From Pseudomonas sp. GL-B-19 (lineage in GTDB: Bacteria > Pseudomonadota > Gammaproteobacteria > Pseudomonadales > Pseudomonadaceae), in assembly GCF_019956415.1 (NCBI RefSeq), contig NZ_JAHBDK010000097.1, forward strand, positions 122,038 through 186,037: a stretch of DNA of 64,000 nt, written 5' to 3'. This document shows positions 17,647 through 26,335 of this stretch, in pieces (within the stretch, counting starts at the first letter, position 1; each line of letters begins with the position of its first letter). The position numbers and the translations under genes are program-made. The notes under the pieces were generated by a model. The model was not told the DNA's origin and searched no databases. It was given only the letters and a program-made list of their open reading frames with translations.

Positions 17647-18255
17647 TCAGCTCAACCAGGGGTTTTCCGCCAGATGCCGAGATTCGAAGCTTCGAATCTG
17701 ATCGGCCCGCTGCAACGTCGTACCAATCGCATCAAGTCCTAGCAAAAGGGACTGTTTGCGCAGTTGGTCGATCTCGAAAGGAATCACAGTACCGTCCGCC
17801 AATTCGATTGTTTGCTCTGGTAAATTCACTTCGATCCGTGCTGTCGGCGCGTCACTGATTACCCTGGCAATCTGCTTTAGCTGGGCTTCAGAAAGCTGTA
17901 TGGCCAACACACCATTGCGCTGGCAGTTGTCATAAAAAATACCGGCAAAACTGGTACCGATGAGTGCTCTGATGCCGACTTGTTTCAGGCCCCAAACGGC
18001 ATGTTCTCGACTAGACCCACAACCGAAGTTGGGGCCGACCACCAGGAAGGCTGCGTCGTTCCAGGCTGGTTGATTGAGAATGAACTCAGGGTTGGGTTCG
18101 CCTGACTCCAGAAAGCGCAAATCGAAGAACAAACCGCGATCCAATCCCTTGCGATCAATACCCTTGAGAAACTGTTTGGGCATGATCACGTCGGTGTCAA
18201 TGTTGGAAGCCAAAAGTGGCGCGGCGCTGCCGCTGACCGTGTTGAAAGGTTGCAT
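17647..18255 (-). CDS. leuD: LeuD-like small subunit of a 3-isopropylmalate-dehydratase-type hydro-lyase
   Basis: A 202-residue swivel-domain subunit of normal length. Hallmarks are SNIDTDVIMPKQFLKGI near the N-terminus, GPNFGCGSSREHAVWGL and GTSFAGIFYDNCQRNGVL. With LeuC it would form a [4Fe-4S] hydro-lyase. It follows the large subunit after a 3-base gap, so the two are translationally coupled. The pair is away from any leuA/leuB gene and beside hydroxy-dicarboxylate genes, so it may be a catabolic relative (for example citramalate, dimethylmaleate or isopropylmalate-like substrates) rather than the leucine enzyme. The symbol therefore states family, not proven role. Confidence 0.85.
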   Translation of the reverse strand: MQPFNTVSGSAAPLLASNIDTDVIMPKQFLKGIDRKGLDRGLFFDLRFLESGEPNPEFILNQPAWNDAAFLVVGPNFGCGSSREHAVWGLKQVGIRALIGTSFAGIFYDNCQRNGVLAIQLSEAQLKQIARVISDAPTARIEVNLPEQTIELADGTVIPFEIDQLRKQSLLLGLDAIGTTLQRADQIRSFESRHLAENPWLS

Positions 18256-18258
18256 GCT

Positions 18259-19680
18259 TCAAGCCTCCAGAGCGAATGAGCGAACGTCGGTCAAATGTCC
18301 GGTGATCGCTGCAGCTGCGACCATCGCCGGACTCATGAGATGGGTGCGCGCGCCGGCACCTTGGCGACCTTCAAAATTGCGATTTGTACTTGATGCGCAG
18401 CGGTCACCTGGAGCGAGGACATCGTCATTCATGGCCAGGCACATCGAGCAACCCGACTGCCGCCATTCAAAACCGGCATCCAGGAATATCTGCGCAAGGC
18501 CTTCCTGTTCGGCTTGAGTACGAACCAGTGTTGAGCCGGGAACGATCATTGCTCGTACATGTGCCGCTACGCGCTTGCCGCGCACCACACGGGCAACGTC
18601 ACGCAAGTCTTCAATTCGTGCATTAGTGCAGGAGCCGATAAACGCATGGCTGATGACCACGTCGCTCAGCGGCATGCCCGCCTGCAGACCCATGTAATCC
18701 AAAGCGCGTTGCATACCTTGGCGAAGAATGAGGTCGGGTTGAGTGGCAGGGTCTGGCACATAACCGCCGACTGGCGAGGCTTGATCGGGGCTTGTACCCC
18801 AAGTGACCATCGGTTCCAGATCATCAACGTTGAGTATTACCTCGCGGTCAAATACAGCGCCTTCGTCAGTGTGCAGTTCTTTCCACTTAGCAACTGCCTG
18901 CTTCCACATTTCGCCTTGAGGCGCACGTGGTTTGGTTTGCAGATAAGCGAAGACTTTGTCATCCGGAGCCATGAACGCGCCCCTGGCACCCGCTTCGACG
19001 GCCATGTTGCAGATCGTCATTCTGGCCTCGACACTTAGCTCAGAGATCGCCGGCCCGGCGAATTCGATTGCATAGCCAGTGGCGCCTGATGCGCCGATAT
19101 TTTCGATCAGCGCCATGATGATATCTTTGGACGTGACACCGCTACTGAGCAGCCCGTTCACTGTAACTCGCATGGTTTTCAGGCGTTTGTAGACCAGTGT
19201 TTGCGACGCCAGCAGGTGCTCGATTTCAGAGGTGCCGATGCCAAATCCGAAAGCACCCAATGCACCGTAAGTCGTGGTGTGGCTGTCACCTGCAGCGACG
19301 ACCATCCCAGGTAATATGAAGCCTTGCTCTGGCGCTACGACGTGCTCAATGCCTTGTCTCTTGTCCAGCACATCAAAGAGCTCGATTCCAAAGTCTCGGC
19401 AGTTTTCTTCAAAGTACGAGACCTGTTGCGCACCGCCGGCATCCGGCATGGTCGCAATACGAACCGGTGCGGTCGGGTTCACGTGGTCGACCACCGCAAG
19501 CGTCGCGTTTGGCCGCCATACTTTACGGCCTGCTTCGCGCATCCCGCTAAATGCCTGGGGGCTCGTGTATTCGTTAGCGACCTGGCGATCAATGTACAAA
19601 AGCACGTGGCCTTGATTATCAAGAGGGCAAACGGTGTGGCTATCGATGTGTTTCTGGTAGAGCGTTCGAGGCATATTCAT
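18259..19680 (-). CDS. leuC: LeuC-like large subunit of a 3-isopropylmalate-dehydratase-type hydro-lyase
   Basis: A 473-residue aconitase-superfamily subunit. The three iron-sulfur cysteines are present: Cys351 in FIGSCTNARIED and Cys411/Cys414 in SGCSMCLAMN. DSHTTTYGALGAFGFGIGTSE and NRNFEGRQGAGARTHLMSP are further family signatures. It dehydrates and rehydrates a 2- or 3-hydroxy dicarboxylate in the cytoplasm with the LeuD-like partner. The start at 19680 has only a weak ribosome site. The location between a TauE-type permease and the small subunit, near a D-tartrate cluster, points to a catabolic paralogue; a leucine biosynthetic role cannot be excluded. Confidence 0.87.
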   Translation of the reverse strand: MNMPRTLYQKHIDSHTVCPLDNQGHVLLYIDRQVANEYTSPQAFSGMREAGRKVWRPNATLAVVDHVNPTAPVRIATMPDAGGAQQVSYFEENCRDFGIELFDVLDKRQGIEHVVAPEQGFILPGMVVAAGDSHTTTYGALGAFGFGIGTSEIEHLLASQTLVYKRLKTMRVTVNGLLSSGVTSKDIIMALIENIGASGATGYAIEFAGPAISELSVEARMTICNMAVEAGARGAFMAPDDKVFAYLQTKPRAPQGEMWKQAVAKWKELHTDEGAVFDREVILNVDDLEPMVTWGTSPDQASPVGGYVPDPATQPDLILRQGMQRALDYMGLQAGMPLSDVVISHAFIGSCTNARIEDLRDVARVVRGKRVAAHVRAMIVPGSTLVRTQAEQEGLAQIFLDAGFEWRQSGCSMCLAMNDDVLAPGDRCASSTNRNFEGRQGAGARTHLMSPAMVAAAAITGHLTDVRSFALEA

Positions 19681-19839
19681 GGCTGGATTCTTTCTCTGTC
19701 TTATTCGAGATCACGGGTACAAACATGCCTACAGCATATTGATCCCTGATCACGCATCAAGAGCGTGAAAGTGAACGCGTTCAGCACGAATTGTGAATAA
19801 TCGAATTAACCCGTTTTCAGTGTGATTGCTCAATGCGTC

Positions 19840-20589
19840 TCAAGCTTTAGTGATCATCAAGGCAGCACACACCATAAGAAACAGGCAAAACCAGGTGCGA
19901 AGAGACTTTTCGGGCAGGGCATGAGCGAGCTTGACTCCCCAGCTGACACTGAGAAGCCCACCTAACGCCATGGGCAGGCCAAGATGCCATTGCACATGGT
20001 CGTGGAGTGCATAAGTCAGCAGCGTTACACCCGTACTCGGAACGGCCAGTGCCAGTGATAGCCCTTGCGCAACTACTTGGGTTGTACCGAAGACGGTGGA
20101 TAAAACGGGAGTGGCCAATACCGATGCTCCCAAACCGAAAAAACCGCCCAAGATCCCGGAACCCGATCCCAAGACCATCAACCATGGCCATGGATGTCGC
20201 AGCTCTTTGCTGGGCTGCGGTTTAGGTAAGTACATCTGCAAATAGCTGTAGGCCGAAAGCAGCATCATGAAGACGGCAAAACCTATGCGCATGGTATCGG
20301 GATCCAGGCCTACGGCAATGATCGATCCTATCCAGGCGAAGACAAATCCTGCTGCCGCTAATGGCGCCGCATGACGCAGTAAAATTCGTGTTCGTTGGTG
20401 GTATCGCCACAGCGCGAGCATCACGTTGGGCACGACCATGACGAGCGTCGTCCCCTGAGCCAGCTGTTGATCCATTCCGAACATCAACACCAAAGCCGGG
20501 ATTGCAATGAGTCCACCACCGATCCCGAATATCCCTCCGAGCGTACCCATTGCAGCGCCCAACAGCAGGTACATAGCCCAATCGATCAT
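19840..20589 (-). CDS. TauE/SafE family anion permease
   Basis: A 249-residue inner-membrane protein with about eight hydrophobic segments and the duplicated family motif (GTLGGIFGIGGGLIAIPAL in the first half, GILGGFFGLGASVLATPVL in the second). Family members are proposed sulfite, sulfoacetate or other organic-anion exporters. It lies 159 bases upstream of leuC-like and 123 bases downstream of the broken rraA-like gene on the same strand, so it may move the organic acid handled by the hydro-lyase. The substrate is not deducible. Confidence 0.85.
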   Translation of the reverse strand: MIDWAMYLLLGAAMGTLGGIFGIGGGLIAIPALVLMFGMDQQLAQGTTLVMVVPNVMLALWRYHQRTRILLRHAAPLAAAGFVFAWIGSIIAVGLDPDTMRIGFAVFMMLLSAYSYLQMYLPKPQPSKELRHPWPWLMVLGSGSGILGGFFGLGASVLATPVLSTVFGTTQVVAQGLSLALAVPSTGVTLLTYALHDHVQWHLGLPMALGGLLSVSWGVKLAHALPEKSLRTWFCLFLMVCAALMITKA

Positions 20590-20712
20590 TTGAGGCTGCC
20601 CACCTTTAGCTTATGAGTTAGATGGTTGAGAGATACTGGCGCGCATTGCATCGCGCTAACAAAGAAGTAAATTGAATGCCGCTCGTAGGGATGAGTCGGC
20701 GTGCCTGAGAAA

Positions 20713-21283
20713 TTAAAGCGGACAGCCCTTTGCCCGCAAAATAGCGTCGAAGCGATTCGGGTCTAGTGTGCCGGCTTCAATAGCCTTCAATGTTGCCTGC
20801 TCGCGTGCAAGCAAATCGTGGCAACGCACAAGCAATTCAGGCAGCTCTGAACGGGCGGCAGCAACTACACCATCGCCGTCGCCGATCATCAAATCACCAG
20901 GTGTAACCAACATTCCAGCGCAGGAGATCGGGACATTGATTTCTCCTCCACCATCGGTGCTTGGCCCTCGATGCACCCCGCCGATAGCGTAGGCTGGCAA
21001 CTCGCCGGTCTGCCACTCATCGAGATCGCGCAGAGCGCCATTGATTACCACGCCAACAATTCCGGCCTTCAATCAATGCCATTGCCCGCATGATGCCTCC
21101 GAAGACGGCGCGCGTTAGGTCGGCACTACCGTCAATTACGAGGACATCGCCAGGCCGCGCCATCTGCATCGCTTTCAGGATCATCAAATTATCGCCAGGT
21201 CTGACCCTTACAGTCAGGGCGCTGCCAAGCATTGGCGCGCTCCCATGAAACGGACGTAAACCTAAGGCCAGAAGAAACAACAT
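20713..21283 (-). pseudogene. RraA-like (HMG/CHA aldolase, oxaloacetate decarboxylase family) gene, frameshifted and N-terminally short
   Basis: Two overlapping frames together make an RraA-fold protein. The first (from the ATG at 21283) has GLRPFHGSAPMLGSALTVRV, RPGDNLMILKAM and PGDVLVIDG; the second (ending at 20713) resumes at KAGIVGVVINGALRDLDEW and runs to a normal end with PGDLMIGDGDGVV. The switch is at about 21,070, where one extra base after the Ala-Leu codons would explain it. The usual first 40-50 residues are also missing: an in-frame stop lies 11 codons before the ATG. Family members are divalent-metal aldolases or decarboxylases acting on 4-hydroxy-4-methyl-2-oxoglutarate and oxaloacetate. 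A sequencing error could explain the shift but not the short N-terminus. Confidence 0.8.
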
Positions 21284-21478
21284 TAAACATAAAACCCTCG
21301 CTGCCAGGCCGCACTAGCTGTTGTTGGGGAGATGCGCGGCCACGAGCGTAGTGAGGTTACTAGCTTCAAACAATGGCGATTCAGTGATCAAACACTTCAC
21401 GAATCGTGGCGTATTTGATCTTGCTTTGGCCCTGAAACGGCATTGGATAAATTGAAACCGGAGTCAGCAAAATGGGAT

Positions 21479-22354
21479 TTAGTCGCCCAGCTTGGCCCAG
21501 AATTCTTCTGCAGAAGGGCTGATTGGGGCTGTCGGTCGCGTTAGATGAATTTCTAAAGGGATATCCCAGCTTTCATCGAGGGCCCTGACAAGGCGTCCAT
21601 CAGCCATTTCCTGTTCCGTCAGGCTTTTCGGTAACCACGCTACACCCTTGCTTTCCAAAGCCATGGACATAAGTACTGCTGCAAGGTGGCTACTAAAAAG
21701 AGGCTTGAGGCGAAGGTAGTCTTCTTTGCCGTGGAGTCGGTGAGCGACGATGCGGCCTAGACCCGATTCGTGGGTGTATGCCAAGTAAGGCAGTGTTTCA
21801 GGTGAGGTACCAAAATTGGCAGAGGCACTTGCCAAAGGCACGAGCACATCCTCTCCAACCTTCTTCCCAATGAATTGATCAGGGGCCAGCAAAGGTGGGA
21901 CGTCGGGATGGCGATGGCAAAGCAGGAACTGAACTTGGCCGTGAATCAGCATCTGCTCACAAACAGCCATGCTATCTGAGTGCAGGCGTACAGCATCTAT
22001 CGGGGCGCCATTCTCCGTGCTTCTCAGCCATCTTGGAAAAAATGTAAAAGACAGGGAGTGAGTGGCTGCGAATTGCAGTGTCTTGGCGGCCATCCCAGCC
22101 ACCTCCTGTGCCTCTGTGCGCATCCTGTACAAGCGTCTGGCAGCCTCCTGAGCGCTGGGCAAAATCTGCCTTCCAGCCTCGGTCAGGGTTGCTCCCTGAG
22201 GCGTGCGCACAAACAACTCCACGCCCATCCAATTCTCCAGTGAACGGACTCTGCGGCTGAAGGCCGGCTGAGTGACGTGGCGCGCTTCAGCGGCACGAAC
22301 AAAGCTGCCGTATTCGGCAAGCGCTGAAAAATCTTCGAGCCAGACGAGTTCCAA
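21479..22354 (-). CDS. LysR-family regulator, probable regulator of the D-tartrate genes
   Basis: A 291-residue LysR protein: ELVWLEDFSALAEYGSFVRAA and AFSRRVRSLENWMG form the helix-turn-helix, followed by an effector domain. I start at the TTG at 22354 because AGGAGG lies exactly 8 bases before it and the family commonly begins at this ELxWLEDF segment; a TTG two codons earlier would leave only 2 bases after AGGAGG. It is divergent from the TarD gene with 99 bases between starts, so it is the likely tartrate-responsive regulator of tarD, dctA-like and the decarboxylase gene. The inducer is an inference from context. Confidence 0.88.
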   Translation of the reverse strand: MELVWLEDFSALAEYGSFVRAAEARHVTQPAFSRRVRSLENWMGVELFVRTPQGATLTEAGRQILPSAQEAARRLYRMRTEAQEVAGMAAKTLQFAATHSLSFTFFPRWLRSTENGAPIDAVRLHSDSMAVCEQMLIHGQVQFLLCHRHPDVPPLLAPDQFIGKKVGEDVLVPLASASANFGTSPETLPYLAYTHESGLGRIVAHRLHGKEDYLRLKPLFSSHLAAVLMSMALESKGVAWLPKSLTEQEMADGRLVRALDESWDIPLEIHLTRPTAPISPSAEEFWAKLGD

Positions 22355-22453
22355 GGGCAATGCCTCCTGTGCATAGGGCGCGGCATTAATAGCATTGGGC
22401 GGGTGTCATCGCAAAGCATAACGTGGGGCCACCAACAACAAGAGGAACCCGTC

Positions 22454-23623
22454 ATGCGTATCGTAGACATCCGTGAAAAAACCGTCTCTATCGCTTCTCC
22501 AATCGCCAATGCCTACATCGATTTTTCGAAAATGACCTGCTCGGTTGTCGCTGTCGTCACGGATGTGATTCGCGATGGCAAACCTGTCATCGGTTACGGT
22601 TTCAACTCCAACGGTCGCTATGGTCAGGGCGCATTGATGCGTGATCGCTTCTTGGCGCGTATCACAGAAGCTGATCCAGATACTCTCGTCGATCATGAAA
22701 ACAACAACCTGGATCCGTTCGCCATCTGGAAAACCCTGATGACCAACGAAAAGCCAGGTGGCCACGGCGAGCGCTCAGTCGCAGTTGGCACCATTGATAT
22801 GGCTGTGTGGGATGCCGTTGCGAAGATTGAAGGCAAGCCCCTGTATCGCCTGCTGGCCGACCGTTACCGCAACGGCGTGGCAGATGACAAGGTCTGGGTC
22901 TACGCGGCGGGCGGCTACTACTACCCTGGCAAAGATCAGACCAAGCTCAAAGCAGAAATGCAGAGCTATCTGGATCGTGGCTATGACGTCGTCAAGATGA
23001 AGATCGGTGCGGTGCCACTGGACGAAGACATCCGTCGCATCGAAGCAGTACTTGAAGTGGTCGGGGACGGTCGTCGACTGGCGGTCGATGCCAATGGCCG
23101 CTTCGATCTGAAGACAGGTATCGCTTACGCGGAAGCCATCAAAAAGTACAACCTCTTCTGGTACGAAGAAGTTGGCGATCCGCTGGACTATGAACTGCAG
23201 GCTGAGCTTGCAAACCACTATGAACTGCCCATGGCTACTGGTGAAAACCTGTTCTCCCATCAGGATGCTCGTAACCTGCTGCGCCACGGTGGTATGCGCC
23301 CTGATCGCGATTACCTCCAGTTCGACTGCGCCCTGTCTTACGGGCTCGTGGAGTACATGCGCACCCTGAAGGTGATGGAAGAAATGGGTTGGTCTTCCCG
23401 CCGCGTAGTTCCTCACGGTGGTCACCAGATGTCCCTGAACATCGCAGCAGGTCTGCACCTGGGCGGTAACGAATCGTACCCGGATGTGTTCCAGCCTTTC
23501 GGCGGCTTCGCTGACGGGATCCGCGTGGAAAATGGCTATGTAGGTCTGCCGGATATCCCAGGTGTCGGCTTCGAAGCCAAGTCCGCTTTGTACGCAGTAA
23601 TGCGCGAGCTGGGCGAAGGCTGA
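22454..23623 (+). CDS. tarD: D(-)-tartrate dehydratase, enolase superfamily (TarD type)
   Basis: A 389-residue enolase-superfamily enzyme that reads closely like the Bradyrhizobium D-tartrate dehydratase throughout, including NAYIDFSKMT, GYGFNSNGRYGQG and INEKPGGHGERSVAVGT-like segments. The acid/base Lys181 and Lys183 (VVKMKIG), the Mg ligands Asp212 (DANGRF), Glu238 (WYEEVGDP) and Glu264 (TGENLF), and His321 (PHGGHQMS) are all present. It removes water from D-tartrate to give oxaloacetate in the cytoplasm. AGAGGA lies 7 bases before the ATG. It heads a rightward run with the DctA-type carrier and an oxaloacetate decarboxylase, so import, dehydration and decarboxylation to pyruvate are encoded together. 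Confidence 0.93.
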   Translation: MRIVDIREKTVSIASPIANAYIDFSKMTCSVVAVVTDVIRDGKPVIGYGFNSNGRYGQGALMRDRFLARITEADPDTLVDHENNNLDPFAIWKTLMTNEKPGGHGERSVAVGTIDMAVWDAVAKIEGKPLYRLLADRYRNGVADDKVWVYAAGGYYYPGKDQTKLKAEMQSYLDRGYDVVKMKIGAVPLDEDIRRIEAVLEVVGDGRRLAVDANGRFDLKTGIAYAEAIKKYNLFWYEEVGDPLDYELQAELANHYELPMATGENLFSHQDARNLLRHGGMRPDRDYLQFDCALSYGLVEYMRTLKVMEEMGWSSRRVVPHGGHQMSLNIAAGLHLGGNESYPDVFQPFGGFADGIRVENGYVGLPDIPGVGFEAKSALYAVMRELGEG

Positions 23624-23632
23624 TAGCCCTCG

Positions 23633-23663
23633 AACGGCGGCCTCTTGCAGGAGGCCTGCCGTT
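23633..23663 (+). terminator. Stable hairpin between tarD and the carrier gene
   Basis: A near-perfect hairpin, aacggc-ggcctc with its complement ggaggcc-t-gccgtt and a 5-base loop, begins 10 bases after the tarD stop. It lacks a T run (ttatt only), so it is more likely an RNA-stabilising or partial terminator that separates levels of tarD and the carrier than a full stop. Confidence 0.5.
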
Positions 23664-23726
23664 ATTAGGCGTCACTCACTGACGCCACGCCACACGCCCA
23701 TCACAAAAATAAAATGAGGTGCTCCC

Positions 23727-25034
23727 GTGGAAATCTCCAAGTCCCGCTGGTACAGCCAGCTGTATGTGCAGGTGCTGATCGGTATCGTCATCGGTGCAGC
23801 AATTGGTCACTTTGAACCGCAATTCGGAGCCAAGCTCCAACCTTTTGCGGATGGCTTTATCAAACTCATCAAAATGCTGTTGGCGCCTATTATTTTCGGT
23901 ACCGTCGTCGTTGGTATCGCTAAGATGGGCAGCATCAAGGAAGTCGGGCGGATCGGCGTCAAAGCGCTGCTCTACTTTGAAATCCTTTCAACCATTGCGC
24001 TGGTCATCGGCCTTATTGTGGTCAATATCGCAAAGCCAGGCGCTGGGATGAATATCAACGCTACCACGCTTGATGCCAGCGCTATCGCCAAGTACAGCCA
24101 AGCCGCCAGTGAGCAGGGCGGAACAATCGATTTCTTTCTCAACATAATCCCGAGTACCTTCATTGGCGCATTCTCGAATGGCGTCATGCTTCAGGTCATC
24201 TTGATTTCGGTGTTGATGGGCGTTGCCCTCGTTCAAATGGGCGAAACCAGCAAACCGCTGATCAATACCATCGACCTGTTTCTGCAAGGGCTGTTCAAGA
24301 TCGTGGCAATGGTTATGCGTCTGGCTCCGATTGGTGCCGGCGCTGGGATGGCTTTCACTATAGGCAAGTACGGAATTGGTACCTTGCTGTCACTCGGCCA
24401 GTTGCTGATAGCACTCTACGTCACCACGCTGATATTCATTGTGATAGTGCTGGGGGCGGTTGCTAGATGGTCAGGAATGCCTTTGTTTCAGTTCCTCCGG
24501 TACTTTAAGGACGAGATTCTCATCACGCTTGGAACTTGCTCAACTGAAGCGGTGCTTCCGCGAATGATGGTGAAACTTGAAAAGCTGGGCTGCAGGAAGT
24601 CAGTGGTGGGCATGGTGCTGCCAACTGGATATGCCTTCAATGCGGATGGCACCTGCATTTACCTCACCATGGCGGCGATTTTTATCGCACAGGCAACCAA
24701 TACGCCACTGACGTTTATGGATCAGATGATTCTGTTGGGCGTCTTCCTGCTGACCTCAAAAGGCTCCGCTGGCGTGGCGGGTGCCGGGTTCATAACACTG
24801 GCGGCAACGCTTACAACCATCCACTCCATTCCGTTGGTGGGCCTTGTATTGCTCTTGGGCATCGACCGGTTCCTGAACGAAGCGCGAGCCGTGACTAACC
24901 TGATCGGCAACGGTATCGGCACCATAGCCATTGCCAAGTGGGACAACTCGTTCGATGTAGAAGCCTGCGAGCGTGAAATGGCCGCGATGAAAAACGAAAA
25001 GGCGGCGCGTAGAGCGTTAGCAACTCAAAAGTAA
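23727..25034 (+). CDS. dctA: C4-dicarboxylate:cation symporter, DctA type (probable tartrate uptake)
   Basis: A 435-residue DAACS-family carrier with eight or so helices. Hallmarks are SRWYSQLYVQVLIGIVIGA, KMLLAPIIFGTVVVGIA, the serine-rich re-entrant loop ahead of the GTCSTEAVLPRMM segment, PTGYAFNADGTCIYLTMAA with the cation/substrate motif, and SKGSAGVAGAGFI. DctA proteins import succinate, fumarate, malate and related acids with protons or sodium. GTG start at 23727 with a GAGGT ribosome site. Between tarD and an oxaloacetate decarboxylase it most likely carries D-tartrate; the symbol marks the family, and a separate housekeeping dctA probably exists elsewhere. Confidence 0.9.
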   Translation: MEISKSRWYSQLYVQVLIGIVIGAAIGHFEPQFGAKLQPFADGFIKLIKMLLAPIIFGTVVVGIAKMGSIKEVGRIGVKALLYFEILSTIALVIGLIVVNIAKPGAGMNINATTLDASAIAKYSQAASEQGGTIDFFLNIIPSTFIGAFSNGVMLQVILISVLMGVALVQMGETSKPLINTIDLFLQGLFKIVAMVMRLAPIGAGAGMAFTIGKYGIGTLLSLGQLLIALYVTTLIFIVIVLGAVARWSGMPLFQFLRYFKDEILITLGTCSTEAVLPRMMVKLEKLGCRKSVVGMVLPTGYAFNADGTCIYLTMAAIFIAQATNTPLTFMDQMILLGVFLLTSKGSAGVAGAGFITLAATLTTIHSIPLVGLVLLLGIDRFLNEARAVTNLIGNGIGTIAIAKWDNSFDVEACEREMAAMKNEKAARRALATQK

Positions 25035-25045
25035 TCAGCATCGCT

Positions 25046-25085
25046 TACCGGTCATTCCTCATCGAACAGAGCGCAATGACCGGTA
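25046..25085 (+). terminator. Inverted repeat downstream of the DctA-type gene
   Basis: An 11-bp perfect stem (taccggtcatt / aatgaccggta) with an 18-base loop starts 11 bases after the carrier stop and is followed by a short gccatttt. The long stem suggests a terminator or processing site, but the T run is weak, so read-through into the decarboxylase gene (start 25159) is likely. Confidence 0.5.
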
Positions 25086-25158
25086 GCCATTTTGCTGTCT
25101 CGTTCTCGCAGAACGGTTCATGCGAAGTACTCAGTTGAAATGTGATGGAGCCGGGAAA

Positions 25159-26031
25159 ATGATTGAGCGATCTCATCATGAACTACGCAAGGCGTTCGGT
25201 GATTTGCTTCATGGAACAGTCTGTAAATTTGCCGCATCAGTTTTCGATCCGATCTCGGTTCGAATGGCTTCCGACCTTGGTTTTGAGGTCGCCATCCAGG
25301 GCGGTTCCGTCGCCTCGCTTCAGGTACTCGGCGCTCCCGACATCGCGTTGCTCACGCTTGATGAATACGCAGAGCAAGTTTCCAGGGTAGGACGGGCCAG
25401 CCAAATCCCAATCATTGGCGACGCTGATCATGGGTTCGGCAACGCGCTCAATGTTATGCGGACGGTCACGGAATTACAGAAGGCTGGCGCTGCTGCTCTG
25501 ACACTGGAAGACACGCACCTGCCCGCCAAGTACGACGAGCAATCGAATGTGCTCATCGATATTGATGAGGCCGCGAGCAAGATCTACGCTGCGCGTTTTG
25601 CGCGGTCGGACGATGCACTCAGCATCATCGCGCGTACAAATGTGGCAGTCACCACCCTGGAAGATTCGATTGCCCGAACGACGGCCTATCAAAAGGCTGG
25701 GGCTGATGCGATTTGTCTTGTCGGTGTTAAGAACTTCCAGCATCTGAAGGCACTGACCGCGCATCTTTCCCTGCCGATCATGCTCATCAACTACGGAAAT
25801 CCCGAACTGAGTAACGTTGATAAATTGAGCGGCGCCAACGTGAGGATCGTGGTCAACGGTCACGCACCTTATTTGTCCGCGATCAAAGCGACCTACGATG
25901 CACTGCATGAGCAAAGCGGCATGGAAAACAGTGAGCTGTCCCTTCCTGAATTGCTCTCCAAATACACACTCTCGGACAAATATCGTGAATGGGCAAAGAC
26001 CTATCTAAAATCAGGTCACGGTTCCCATTGA
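25159..26031 (+). CDS. Oxaloacetate decarboxylase, isocitrate lyase/PEP mutase superfamily (PA4872 type)
   Basis: A 290-residue (beta/alpha)8 enzyme. ASVFDPISVRMASDLGFE, QGGSVASLQVLGAPD, the metal-binding GDADHGFGNALNVM (Asp88, Asp90) and LTLEDTHLPAKY (Glu117) match the Pseudomonas PA4872 oxaloacetate decarboxylase group better than methylisocitrate lyases, which carry a KKCGH loop that is absent here. It would convert oxaloacetate to pyruvate and CO2. I chose the ATG at 25159 (GGAG 8 bases upstream) over an in-frame start 13 codons earlier. As the third gene after tarD and the carrier, it removes the oxaloacetate made by TarD. Confidence 0.88.
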   Translation: MIERSHHELRKAFGDLLHGTVCKFAASVFDPISVRMASDLGFEVAIQGGSVASLQVLGAPDIALLTLDEYAEQVSRVGRASQIPIIGDADHGFGNALNVMRTVTELQKAGAAALTLEDTHLPAKYDEQSNVLIDIDEAASKIYAARFARSDDALSIIARTNVAVTTLEDSIARTTAYQKAGADAICLVGVKNFQHLKALTAHLSLPIMLINYGNPELSNVDKLSGANVRIVVNGHAPYLSAIKATYDALHEQSGMENSELSLPELLSKYTLSDKYREWAKTYLKSGHGSH

Positions 26032-26054
26032 GTTCGAGCCAGGTAAGTAAAGCG

Positions 26055-26152
26055 TTATCTTTTTCAGTCAGCGGTATTGAGTCCGGTTCTGAAGTGGCAA
26101 GGCCCGCGTTTGCGGCGCTCTCAGCGTGGCGGATCAACCTTACGAGCTTCAT
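26055..26152 (-). pseudogene. 5' fragment of a histidine phosphatase superfamily gene
   Basis: On the minus strand the ATG at 26152 starts MKLVRLIRHAESAANAGLAT and SEPDSIPLTEK, the unmistakable N-terminus of a phosphoglycerate-mutase-like histidine phosphatase with the catalytic RHxE motif. Homology stops near 26,055, just after the decarboxylase gene, and the frame continues with unrelated sequence. The rest of the gene is not in the window. It marks a junction where the tartrate genes were joined to another segment. Confidence 0.75.
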
Positions 26153-26335
26153 CGCGGGGCTTCGGTTTGATTTGGAAGATCGTTTCACAATGCTATGCAT
26201 TGATTCGCTCCGCGCATCAATGCATGCCAACAATGCACTTATCAAATCGGTCTACCTGCTCCACCATTCACCCCAATAAGAACCGTGCAGCGCGTCCAGG
26301 CGGTGCACGTCATAAAAGCGGTGGAGTACAGGTCA

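Noticed and set aside
17647..19680. Standard leucine biosynthesis operon
   Set aside because: No leuB or leuA nearby and the context is organic-acid catabolism; retained only as a family assignment.
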